From the NCBI GenBank assembly GCA_903632075.3, contig CAHIKZ030005440.1, positions 1,058,501 through 1,122,500 of the forward strand: DNA of 64,000 nt. The letters run 5' to 3'. Below, in pieces: positions 43,418 through 54,171 of the stretch (position 1 is the stretch's first letter; every line of letters begins with the position of its first letter). The notes beneath the pieces were generated by a model. The model was not told where the DNA came from. It saw only the letters and a list, made by a program, of their open reading frames with translations, and made no database searches. This stretch comes from Acanthosepion pharaonis (lineage: Eukaryota > Mollusca > Cephalopoda > Sepiida > Sepiidae). Made by a program: the position numbers and the translations under genes.

Positions 43418-45545
43418 AAATTGTAATAAATATGGCAACAAAGTTGAGGACAATAGTCCGAATAATGTAAATAGTGTACATAATACCTCATCTCAGAAAT
43501 ATAGACAGATACTGAAGGGCCGAAACGTTGTAATAAATATGGCGACAAAGTTGAGGACAATAGTCCGAATAATGTAAATAGTGTACATAATACCTCATCT
43601 TAGAAATATAGACAGATACTGAAAGGCCGAAACGTTGTAATAAATATGGCGACAAAGATGAAGACAATAGTCCGAATAATGTAAATAGTGTACATAATAC
43701 CTCATCTCAGAAATATAGACAGATACTGAAGGGCCGAAACGTTGTAACAAATATGGCGACAAAATGAGGACAATAGTCCGAATAATGTAAATAGAGTACA
43801 TAATACCTCATCTCAGAAATATAGACAGATACTGAAAGGCTGAAACGTTGCAATAAATATGGCGACAAAGATGAGGACAATAGTCCGAATAATGTAAATA
43901 GTGTACATAATACCTCATCTTAGAAATATAGACAGATACTGAAAGGCCGAAACGTTGTAATAAATATGGCGACAAAGATGAGGACAATAGTCCGAATAAT
44001 GTAAATAGAGTACATAATACCTCATCTTAGAAATATAGACAGATACTGAAAGGCCGAAACGTTGTAATAAATATGGCGACAAAGATGAGGACAATAGTCC
44101 GAATAATGTAAATAGTGTACATAATACCTCATCTCAGAAATATAGACAGATACTGAATGGCCGAAACGTTGTAATAAATATGGCATCAAAGATGAGGACA
44201 ATAGTCCGAATAATGTAAATAGTGTACATAATACCTCATCTCAGAAATATAGACAGATACTGAATGGCCGAAACGTTGTAATAAATATGGCGACAAAGAT
44301 GAGGACAATAGTCCGAAAAATGTAAATAGTGTACATAATACCTCATCTCAGAAATATAGACAGATACTGAATGGCCGAAACGTTGTAATAAATATGGCGA
44401 CAAAGATGAGGACAATCGTCCGAATAATGTAAATAGTGTACATAATACCTCATCTTAGAAATATAGACAGATACTGAAAGGCCGAAACGTTGAAATAAAT
44501 ATGGCATCAAAGATGAGGACAATAGTCCGAATAATGTAAATAGTGTACATAATACCTCATCTCAGAAATATAGACAGATACTGAATGGCCGAAACGTTGT
44601 AATAAATATGGCGACAAAGATGAGGACAATAGTCCGAATAATGTAAATAGTGTACATAATACCTCATCTCAGAAATATAGACAGATACTGAATGGCCGAA
44701 ACGTTGTAATAAATATGGCGACAAAGATGAGGACAATAGTCCGAAAAATGTAAATAGTGTACATAATACCTCATCTTAGAAATATAGACAGATACTGAAA
44801 GGCCGAAACGTTGTAATAAATATGGCTACAAAGATGAGGACAATAGTCTGAATAATGTAAATAGTGTACATAATACCTCATCTTAGAAATAAAAACAGAT
44901 ACTGAAAGGCCGAAACGTTGTAATAAATATGGCGACAAAGATAAGGACAATAGTCCGAATAATGTAAATAGTGTACATAATACCTCATCTCAGAAATATA
45001 GACAGATACTGAATGGCCGAAACGTTGTAATAAATATGGCGACAAAGATGAGGACAATAGTCCGAATAATGTAAATAGTGTACATAATACCTCATCTCAG
45101 AAATATAGACAGATACTGAATGGCCGAAACGTTGTAATAAATATGGCGACAAAGATGAGGACAATAGTCCGAAAAATGTAAATAGTGTACATAATACCTC
45201 ATCTTAGAAATATAGACAGATACTGAAAGGCCGAAACGTTGTAATAAATATGGCTACAAAGATGAGGACAATAGTCTGAATAATGTAAATAGTGTACATA
45301 ATACCTCATCTTAGAAATATAAACAGATACTGAAAGGCCGAAACGTTGTAATAAATATGGCGACAAAGATGAGGACAATAGTCCGAATAATGTAAATAGT
45401 GTACATAATACCTCATCTCAGAAATATAGACAGATACTGAATGGCCGAAACGTTGTAATAAATATGGTGACAAAGATGAGGACAATAGTCCGAATAATGT
45501 AAATAGTGTACATAATACCTCATCTTAGAAATATAGACTGATGCA
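43418..45545 (+). repeat. 107-bp satellite, about 20 units, tetrameric higher-order repeat
   Basis: Near-identical units. The variant GTCCGAAAAA occurs at 44311, 44739 and 45167, exactly 428 bp apart (4 x 107). TGGCTACAAAG occurs at 44823 and 45251, again 428 bp. This is therefore a tetramer-based higher-order repeat, unlike the trimer in the 34 kb array. The first unit is truncated at the SINE junction. Confidence 0.95.
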
Positions 45546-45689
45546 GAATGTCTGTTTTTTTTTTAAATAATATTTGCTATAAATATTTAAATATTTATTT
45601 TGAAATTTGCTCTAAAGGCGTTATGGACGTTTGTAATTGTTGTAATGTTTTTTAGCCTGTTACGTAGAAATTGTAGCTCCACACTGAGT

Positions 45690-46500
45690 GACTTTTTTTC
45701 TTTTTATATGCCATGTCCTTTCAAGACTTAGCGGTCATGGCTCTCCACCTCCCTCTATCCCTTGCAGCTCTCAGCAAGCTCCTTCCCTCTGTTTCCTTCC
45801 CCAGACCACGTACAGTCACCCACCTGCTTTGGGTCTTCAGGTATGTCACGCGCTGCTTTTCCTTGTCTCTTTCTCCCTCGATTTGACCCGTGAGTATCAG
45901 ATTCTCCAGGCTCTCCTTCCTCATTATGTGTCCCAGAAACTTCAGCTGCCTCTTTCTGATGTTAAGTATAAGTTTCCTCCTTTTTGGGAACCTCTCTAAG
46001 ATCACACGCTCGGTCCCTGATATCCTTAGCCTCCTACAGAACCACATCCCCGTCGCCTCGAGTCTCTTCTTCATCTTTGAGGAAAACATTCGAAGAAGAA
46101 CAGATATCACGTAACTGTTCAGTATTCTTTTCTTTGTTATCAAAGAAATCCTCCTGTCTCGCAATACTCTGCCCAGCTTTTGGAATGTGTCCTTGGCCAT
46201 CCCAATACGTCTACGGATCTCAGTGTCGCACTTACCGTCCTCTGTTAAAACGCTTCCCAGATATTTAAACTTCCGCGTCTGCTTGATTCTAATGTTCCTG
46301 ACCAGTAAATTGCATTTCGGGTTCATCCTTTTACTGATGACCATGCATTCTGTCTTTTTGTAGTTTATGCTTAGTCCTTTCTTCTCACTCTCCATTGCTA
46401 TCTTCTGTAGGAGATTTTTGCAGTTTCTCCTCCGTGTCTGCTATCAGCACTGTGTCGTCTGCGTACCAAGTGAATACTGACTTAGTAGTAGTCGCTCAAC
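45690..46500 (-). pseudogene. LINE-R (RTE-like) reverse transcriptase remnant
   Basis: A long minus-strand frame (46395-45721, 224 codons) gives KKGLSINYKKTECMVISKRM, QTRKFKYLGSVLTEDGKCDT, IRRRIGMAKDTFQKLGRVLR, RLEATGMWFCRRLRISGT and IRKRQLKFLGHIMRKESLEN, ending RGRWRAMTAKS-stop. Upstream, after a frameshift near 46400-46420, the catalytic motif YADDTVLIADTEEKLQ is encoded, with YADD at 46465-46454. So part of the palm plus the thumb and C-terminal region of an RTE-type LINE survive. The frameshift, 5' truncation and an RMFSS replacement of the usual LLYGSE-type motif indicate a pseudogene. Its 3' end is shared with 24060-24170. Confidence 0.9.
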
Positions 46501-46959
46501 TCTACGGAAAAGAGAGCAATTCCATTTGGCCTATGTCATAACACTAATACTTGCCTGTGAAGGTGTTAAAAGAACATTGTCTTGATGTGTGAAAGACAAA
46601 GAATACTGGAAAGAAAGAAGTGGCAAATCAATTTGTTATCGCATAGGTAAATATCTAAGTAGGTGTGTGTTGAATTGTCCGGAGGTGGTTGATCCACAAT
46701 GTCAAAGGTTTAACTGTATCACGTGTCAGTGCAAGACAAAATGGCGGTCCTTGGACAAAGTGATAAAGTGAGAAGGGAAGGTTGCTTGAAAAGTGACAAT
46801 TGCTTAACAGGCGTGAAAGAAAGGTGTCTGGATTTTCAACAGGGATTGCGTTCTGAATTGGATTGGCTCTGGAATGATTTGAAATTGATCAGTTCATTAA
46901 CAATCTACTCAACTGTGTCGATCAATTGGTAGCGATATGTAAACAATCATGTGTACACT
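46501..46959. other. Unrecognised sequence
   Basis: Small open frames only. I see no motif. Confidence 0.35.
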
Positions 46960-47045
46960 ATCTATCTAATAGATCTATTGTTCACCTAATATTTTTAAAT
47001 CTATCACATTTTAATAATATCTATCTATCTATCTCAGTCTGTTCA

Positions 47046-47096
<51 letters not shown>

Positions 47097-47149
47097 TGTT
47101 GTCTCTATCTATCTATCTATATATCTATCTATCTATCTCAGTCTGTTCA

Positions 47150-47182
<33 letters not shown>

Positions 47183-47277
47183 CAGTCTGTTCATATCTAT
47201 CTATCTATCTCAATCTGTTTGTTCATATCTATCTATCTCAGTCTGTTCATATGTATCTATCTACCTCAGTCTATTCA

Positions 47278-47322
<45 letters not shown>

Positions 47323-47332
47323 CATTCTGTAT
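46960..47332 (+). repeat. TATC tetranucleotide array
   Basis: CTAT/TATC blocks separated by TCTCAGTCTGTTCAT. That spacer is the reverse complement of ATGAACAGACTGAGA in the GATA array to the right. Confidence 0.95.
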
Positions 47333-47469
47333 AACTAATGCATTTGATAAATTCGGAAGAAATAATGGATTTTTATTTATTAATCCGGCAGATTTTATGA
47401 CTTGAAACGTTATTTTTACTGGATAAACATTTTTGATTAGACGCTCCATTTTTTTCCAACATTACATTT

Positions 47470-47553
47470 ATTTATAGATAGATAGATACATAAGTATGAA
47501 AAGACGGAGATAGATCTGATAGGTAGATAATATAGATAGACTTGACCAGACTC

Positions 47554-47592
<39 letters not shown>

Positions 47593-47669
47593 GAACGGAT
47601 TGAGGTAGTTAAACAGATAGATATTGAACAGACTGAAATAGATAGATAAATAGACAGACAGACAGGCAA

Positions 47670-47726
<57 letters not shown>

Positions 47727-47736
47727 GAACAGACTG

Positions 47737-47791
<55 letters not shown>

Positions 47792-47826
47792 AAGAAATGA
47801 ACTGACTGGTAGCTTGGAATAGACTG

Positions 47827-47886
<60 letters not shown>

Positions 47887-48002
47887 TGACATGACCAGAC
47901 TCAGATAGATAGATAGATTGATAGATAATTAGCAGATTGAGGTAGTTAAACAGATGGATATTGAACAGACTGAAATAGATAGATAAATAGACAGACAGGC
48001 AA

Positions 48003-48060
<58 letters not shown>

Positions 48061-48129
48061 GTGAACAGACTGACATAGATAATTAGATAGATATATAAGT
48101 AGATAGATAGATAGATAATGAACAGACTG

Positions 48130-48188
<59 letters not shown>

Positions 48189-48241
48189 AGGAAAGAAAGA
48201 AATGAACTGACTGGTAGATTGGAATAGACTGAGATAGATAT

Positions 48242-48282
<41 letters not shown>

Positions 48283-48292
48283 GAACAGACTG

Positions 48293-48343
<51 letters not shown>

Positions 48344-48374
48344 AATGAATTGATTGGTACATTGGAATAGACTG

Positions 48375-48440
<66 letters not shown>

Positions 48441-48472
48441 AAATGAACTGACTAGTACATTGGAATAGACTG

Positions 48473-48518
<46 letters not shown>

Positions 48519-48550
48519 AAATGAACTGACTAGTACATTGGAATAGACTG

Positions 48551-48602
<52 letters not shown>

Positions 48603-48629
48603 GAACAGATGAGATAGATGAACAGACTG

Positions 48630-48669
<40 letters not shown>

Positions 48670-48764
48670 GGATAGATAGATAGATGAAATGAACTGACTG
48701 GTAGCTTGGAATAGACTTAGATAGATAGATAGAAATGAATTGATTGGTACATTGGAATAGACTG

Positions 48765-48838
<74 letters not shown>

Positions 48839-48924
48839 AAATGAACTGACTAGTACATTGGAATAGACTGAGATAGACAGATAGATAGATAGAAATGAAT
48901 TGATTGGTACATTGGAATAGACTG

Positions 48925-48974
<50 letters not shown>

Positions 48975-49060
48975 AAATGAACTGACTAGTACATTGGAAT
49001 AGACTGAGATAGACAGATAGATAGATAGAAATGAATTGATTGGTACATTGGAATAGACTG

Positions 49061-49118
<58 letters not shown>

Positions 49119-49150
49119 AAATGAACTGACTAGTACATTGGAATAGACTG

Positions 49151-49193
<43 letters not shown>

Positions 49194-49203
49194 GAACAGA
49201 CTG

Positions 49204-49276
<73 letters not shown>

Positions 49277-49355
49277 CAAATGAACTGACTGGTAGCTTGG
49301 AATAGACTTAGATAGATAGATAGAAATGAATTGATTGGTACATTGGAATAGACTG

Positions 49356-49401
<46 letters not shown>

Positions 49402-49487
49402 AAATGAACTGACTAGTACATTGGAATAGACTGAGATAGACAGATAGATAGATAGAAATGAATTGATTGGTACATTGGAATAGACTG

Positions 49488-49532
<45 letters not shown>

Positions 49533-49600
49533 TGAACAGACTGGTAGATTGGAATAGACTGAGGTAGATACACAGACAGATAGATTTGAACTGATTGTTG
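47470..49600 (-). repeat. GATA tetranucleotide array with higher-order spacers
   Basis: About 2.1 kb of GATA blocks. Interspersed words are ATGAACAGACTGAGATAG, AAATGAACTGACTAGTACAT and TTGGAATAGACTGAGATAG, reused in combinations that repeat at larger scale (for example 48840-49015). Long Tyr-Leu-Ser-Ile frames are not proteins. Flanking 49720-49800 is GAGA-rich. Confidence 0.97.
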
Positions 49601-50061
49601 TAGATAGATTGATAAGTACTTTAGTGGATATAGTATGAATTGGAGTTGAGAGAGAAGAATGGTAAAAAAAGAGAGGGAAAATGTAGGTTAGATTTAAAGA
49701 ACGGCGAGAAAGAAATAGATGAAAAGTGTGCGTATGTGAGAGAGAGAGAGAGAGAGAGAGAGTGGAGGAGAGAGAGGGGAAGGATTTAGGCAAGACAAAA
49801 AGAGAGATGATGAGAATGAAGGGAATACACAAATAGAGCGGGGAGTGTGAATGAGGAAGAGATAAAGAAAGGGTTGGAGGGGGCGAGGGTGAAGGACAGG
49901 GAGAGACGGAAAGAAAGAACCAGAGGAAGATATATATAGAGAGAAAGACTGAGAGATCGGGAGAGAAAAGGCGAGAAAAATTATAAAGAGAAGCAGTGAG
50001 AAAAAGTGACAATAAGCGAAAGTGTAGAGAGGAGGAGAGGGGGAGATGGAGGAACGATTAG
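49601..50061. other. Purine-rich low-complexity stretch
   Basis: GA-rich DNA with a GAGA run at 49738-49762. No gene; the minus-strand 199-codon frame is low complexity. Confidence 0.6.
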
Positions 50062-50199
50062 TGGAGAAGAAGAAGAAGAAGAAGAAGAAGAAGAAGAAGA
50101 AGAAGAAGAAGAAGAAGGTGGTGGTGGTGGTGGTGGTGGTGGTGGTGGTGGTGGTGGTGGTGGTGGTGGTGGTGGTGGTGGTCGTCGTCGTCGTCGTGG
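50062..50199 (+). repeat. (GAA)n-(GGT)n-(CGT)n compound trinucleotide tract
   Basis: About 55 bases of GAA (50063-50117), then about 65 of GGT, then a short CGT block, in direct succession. All frames give homopolymeric Glu, Gly, Val, Lys, His or Pro runs, so no protein is called. Confidence 0.97.
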
Positions 50200-50404
50200 T
50201 GACCAGAGAGAAAGTTTGGGCAAGAATAAAGGAGGAAAAGATAGAGAGTGGAGGAGAAAGAAAGACTGCGGGAAAGAGAGGGTGAGGGGAAGAAGTAGAG
50301 GGAAAGACTACAAGAGAGCATTACGAAGGGCGGAAATGTAAAAGATAACGAAAGAGTGAAAGTGTGAGAATAAAAGAGAGAAGGGCGAGGAGAAGTAAAC
50401 TCTT

Positions 50405-50435
50405 TACCCATCGATCTGATACTCTCTCTCTCTCA

Positions 50436-50466
<31 letters not shown>

Positions 50467-50535
50467 AATGTGTTTATTATCCATCTTTCTCTCTCTGTCT
50501 CTATCTGTCTATCTATCTATCTATCAATCTGATAC

Positions 50536-50586
<51 letters not shown>

Positions 50587-50654
50587 CACCCCCTCTCTCT
50601 CTTTCTCTATCTATCTATCTCAATGTGTTTATTATCCATCTTTCTCTCTCTGTT

Positions 50655-50693
<39 letters not shown>

Positions 50694-50707
50694 CCCCTCT
50701 CTCTTTC

Positions 50708-50754
<47 letters not shown>

Positions 50755-50763
50755 CAATGTGTT

Positions 50764-50823
<60 letters not shown>

Positions 50824-51006
50824 GATTCTCTCCCTCGTTCTCTCTATCTATCTCAATGTGTTTTTTATCCACCTTTGTCTGTTTCTATCTATCTCTCTGA
50901 TTCTCTCTCTCACTCTCACTCTCTCTCTCTCTATCTATCTATCTGATTCTCTCTCTCTATATATATATTTCAATGTATTTATTATCCATCTTTCTCTCTC
51001 TGTTTA

Positions 51007-51067
<61 letters not shown>

Positions 51068-51106
51068 CACCCCCTCTCCCTCTCTCTCTATCTATCTCCA
51101 TGGGTT

Positions 51107-51146
<40 letters not shown>

Positions 51147-51295
51147 GATTCTCTCTCTCACTCTCTCTCTCTCTCTCTATTTCAATGTGTTTATTATCCA
51201 TCTTTCTCTCTCTGTTTCTATCTATCTATCTGATTCTCTCTATCTTACTATTTATCTATCTATCTATCTTTTTATCTCAATGTGTTTATTATCCA

Positions 51296-51329
<34 letters not shown>

Positions 51330-51345
51330 AGCCCATTTATCTATC
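50405..51345 (+). repeat. CT/CTAT array with a CAATGTGTTTATTATCCATC spacer
   Basis: CT-dinucleotide and CTAT-tetranucleotide blocks repeat with the spacer word CAATGTGTTTATTATCCATC at least six times between 50466 and 51293, giving a higher-order period of roughly 100-170 bp. Long open frames are repeat translations. Confidence 0.95.
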
Positions 51346-51899
51346 TCTGCGTATGTAGGTGTGGGTACGCCTTCTGTAGATCGTCTCTCATCATAGACAA
51401 TAAGATCGATCCCGAACGCGACTCTTTATTTCATGATCAAAAACCGATTTATCTTCTCTCTGTAAATATCACCAACGCCCACATATTTGTCCCACCCACT
51501 TTAGTCGTTTTCCTTTCCTCTTTTCCTCCCTTCTCCTCCCTCTCTCTACTATACGTTCTTCCCTCTGTCTTGTTCACACATTCTCTCTATCCTTATTCTA
51601 TTTCCGTCACCCTCCCCTTCTCACTCTTTCCTATTTCTTATGTCTCGCCTCCTTCCCCAGCCTACTTCTTCTGAAATCTTCCATCACCCTTCCCTGAAAC
51701 CTGTGGGTGTGCCGATCCCTCGTTTTCGATCCAAAGGTATCTCAAGGACAAACAACATCGACTATTCCCAATCGCCATCTTTGTTTATCATTTGGTAATG
51801 GCTGACTTCAATGTCGTTTGGCAAATGGCGCTGTCAGGTGGGACGCTGCCAAATTTTCATCTCTATACCTACTTACCTAGGCACAGACAAAACATGCAC
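51346..51899. other. Unrecognised sequence
   Basis: CT-rich on the left, then unassigned sequence. The 130-codon frame beginning at 51282 starts in the repeat and has no family motif. Confidence 0.4.
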
Positions 51900-51930
51900 A
51901 AATAATAATAATAATAATAATAATAATAAT

Positions 51931-51964
<34 letters not shown>
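51900..51964. repeat. (AAT)n microsatellite
   Basis: About 62 bases of AAT with one interruption, at the 5' edge of an R4-like LINE fragment. Confidence 0.97.
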
Positions 51965-51967
<3 letters not shown>

Positions 51968-52296
51968 TCAAGCAATTTGAAAACCTATCGAAGTATAAAG
52001 ACCTGAAAATTGAATTGAAAACATAAATAGTGCTAGTCATAGTAGGTGCGCTTGGAATGATAAAAAAGGAACACAACATCACATTAAAAAAATCCCAGTA
52101 ATTCCCAGCTTAAGAGAAATACAAAAATATATATATAAATAAATCCCACACACTAAGAAAACTTCTGTAACGTTATTGATGGTATGGGAATTATAAGAAC
52201 AAATTATAAAATCTAGCGATAACAACAAACCACTAACTAGGATTAAGATTTCCCACAGGTAGAATTGGTAGACATTGTGGCCATATTACAAATTAA
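51965..52296 (+). pseudogene. R4/Dong-like LINE C-terminal fragment 1
   Basis: Plus-strand translation QFENLSKYKDLKIELKT, then a broken IVGALGMIKKEHNIT and HTLRKLL match the end of the protein seen better in fragment 2. It starts directly after an AAT run and ends directly before another. Stops and frameshifts are present. Confidence 0.7.
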
Positions 52297-52343
52297 ATAA
52301 TAATAATAATAATAATTATAATAATAATAATAATAATAATAAT
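52297..52343. repeat. (AAT)n microsatellite
   Basis: About 45 bases of ATA/AAT repeats between LINE fragments 1 and 2. Confidence 0.95.
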
Positions 52344-52813
52344 TAGGACTTGTCACAATTCTATGGGACTACACAATACCCACTGACAGAACAATCAGGG
52401 CCAACCACCCAGATATTGTTATTAAAGACCACAAACAAAAACGGTGCCTCCTTATTGATATCGCAGTCCCTGCTGACTGCAATGTATCTTTGAAGATATT
52501 CAAGAAGTTGTCAAAATAGAAATAGAAATAGAAATCTCAAAAATGTGGCATATGGGAACATCAACAATTTCTGTTGTAGTTGGAGCCCTAGGACTGGTTG
52601 AAAAAGATTGCAGTAGACTAATTGAAGGGATTCCTGGAAGTCCATGCCTCAAGGAGATACAAAATATTGTTCTGACAATTACAGCCCACACTTTACGAAG
52701 GGCTTTATCTATGTAATTTTTTTTTGTCAGTGGAAAGTGTCATGATGTCATTTCTAACCTTAGGTCCCTGGGCGGGACTCGGAAAGAAATGTGTAAACGC
52801 CAGAAATCAAACA

Positions 52814-52817
<4 letters not shown>
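52344..52817 (+). pseudogene. R4/Dong-like LINE C-terminal fragment 2, endonuclease region
   Basis: Plus-strand translation LVTILWDYTIPTDRTIRANH, PDIVIKDHKQKRCLLIDIAV, PADCNVSLKIFKKLSK, then in shifted frames SKMWHMGTSTISVVVGALGL and KEIQNIVLTITAHTLRRALS. The PD-x(13)-D spacing (HPDIV..CLLIDIA) fits the restriction-like PD-(D/E)XK endonuclease at the C-terminus of R2/R4-type LINEs. The 3' UTR (52716-52817) ends in an AAT run. A GAAATA expansion breaks the frame near 52510. Clade assignment is by motif and insertion context. Confidence 0.75.

Positions 52818-52864
<47 letters not shown>
52818..52864. repeat. (AAT)n microsatellite
   Basis: About 46 bases of AAT between fragments 2 and 3. Confidence 0.97.
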
Positions 52865-52867
<3 letters not shown>

Positions 52868-53330
52868 TTAGGTATATAGGCCGCACATAAATGCTAAAAA
52901 CCGAAAAGAAAAATTATTAATTAATATGGCTTGCCTAGCATATCAAGCAAGAAATTTGAAAAATTATCGAAGTACCTTGAAATCGAAATAGAAAAAACGT
53001 GGAAAATGAAAAAAAGAATAATATCAAACATAGTAGATTCGCTTGGAATGATAAAAAAAGGAGCACAACAACATATTTAAAATAACCCTGCAAATCTCAG
53101 CTTCAGAGAAATACAAAAAGTTGTCTTGATAAGTACACTCCACATACTAAGATGAACTTTGTCCATACAACATTAGTGATGGTATGGGAGTTAGAAAAAC
53201 AAATCATGAAATGTAGTCATAGCAACACACCACTTCCTGTCTTAGGTCTTCCTGCAGACTTGGTACGTACTGTGACCATAGCAAATATCGAAATATACTG
53301 GCAATAATAAAAAAAATAATAAATAAATAG
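52865..53330 (+). pseudogene. R4/Dong-like LINE C-terminal fragment 3
   Basis: GCTTGGAATGATAAAAAAAG, AGCTTCAGAGAAATACAAAA and TGATGGTATGGGAGTTAGAA match fragment 1 in order. It ends at 53303 with CAATAATAAAAAAAATAATA, again an AAT-like tail. Only degenerate coding remains. Confidence 0.65.
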
Positions 53331-53624
53331 ATAACCAATTTTACTTAAATCTAACCAGAGTTTCAATAGTCCTGAAATTCGTTCCTCATTACTGAAAATA
53401 TTGAGAATTGTGATAGTAAAAGAAAGATGGGTAACCTTGCCGAAAAAAAAAAGAAATTCTTTCAGAAAAGTCCTGATATAGTTAAGCATATTCTTTGTTT
53501 TATATATATACATGCATACACACACACACACAAAAACACACAAACACATACGCACACTCACACACACACACACACATATATATATATGAGGAGATATAGT
53601 TTTAAGGGTTGCTATATTTATGGG
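53331..53624. other. Unassigned sequence with CA repeats
   Basis: (CA)n-rich tract at 53518-53578, then short TATA. No gene. Confidence 0.5.
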
Positions 53625-53760
53625 ATAAAGTGCTCAATATCAGAGATAGAGCATATGTAAATATAAATATAAAAGGCGGCCTGACCATTGCGTCCAGCAT
53701 GAAACAGCCTGTCGCCTCTGAGTGTTGACTTCAATGTTCACTTTTATATTTATAATTACA
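53625..53760 (+). ncRNA. PLE terminal sequence with hammerhead-like fold, copy 2
   Basis: In order: GGC (53678-53680), CTGACCA (53681-53687), a TGC..GCA stem-loop, GAAAC (53701-53705), five bases, GTC (53711-53713) and GCC (53714-53716). GGC and GCC pair at the base of stem I. A 13-bp perfect outer helix, ATAAATATAAAAG (53663-53675) with CTTTTATATTTAT (53741-53753), can close it. The core differs from CTGANGA at one position (C for G), so self-cleavage is doubtful. Just left, GCTCAATATCAGAGATAGAG is a reverse-complement PLE terminal word. Confidence 0.5.
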
Positions 53761-53764
53761 CCCC

Positions 53765-53765
53765 T

Positions 53766-53824
<59 letters not shown>

Positions 53825-53855
53825 CGTGTGTGTGTGTGTGTGTTTGTGTGTGTGT
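53765..53855. repeat. (TA)n(TG)n compound microsatellite
   Basis: TA run followed by TG/TGTGCG repeats, about 85 bases. Confidence 0.96.
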
Positions 53856-53879
53856 ATACGAATACAAAGTTATCAGTTA

Positions 53880-54090
53880 ATATATTTCATCTCTGATAAT
53901 GGCTAAATGTATAGTCGAAAGCTCTCGGGAAAATATAATATTTGGAAAATTTTTTATCTACTGAAAAGAAAAAGTTATAAGATCACATGAGAAATTATAT
54001 AAAAAACTTAATAAAAGCACCTTGTCCGTCATATTTAATGAAACATGCATGAAAGCAGGACTGCTGCCTAAATACACAATATATATTTAT
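53880..54090 (+). pseudogene. PLE terminal repeat and N-terminal coding fragment
   Basis: TGATAATGGCTAAATGTATA followed by GTCGAAAGCTCTCGGG matches the motif at 63.3 kb (minus strand). The downstream frame reads NKSTLSVIFNETCMKAGLLP KYT (54010-54078), homologous to the N-terminal segment encoded at 63294-63170. This is the order expected for a PLE terminal repeat followed by the start of the protein. It is truncated by TA/TACA repeats at 54080-54170. Confidence 0.65.
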
Positions 54091-54171
54091 ATATATATAT
54101 ATATAGATACATATAAATATATGTATGTTGATATACATACATACATACATATATATACATACATACATATA

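Noticed and set aside
46589..46932. Short frames considered as a host gene exon
   Set aside because: No domain, no supporting splice structure and no conservation evidence available from the sequence alone.
47437..49573. Long reading frames rich in Tyr-Leu-Ser-Ile (up to about 155 codons)
   Set aside because: They are translations of GATA/TATC microsatellites. The composition is fully explained by the repeat and there is no start context or motif.
50006..50411. Frames encoding poly-Glu, poly-Gly, poly-Val, poly-His and poly-Pro
   Set aside because: Products of the GAA/GGT/CGT tract in all six frames.
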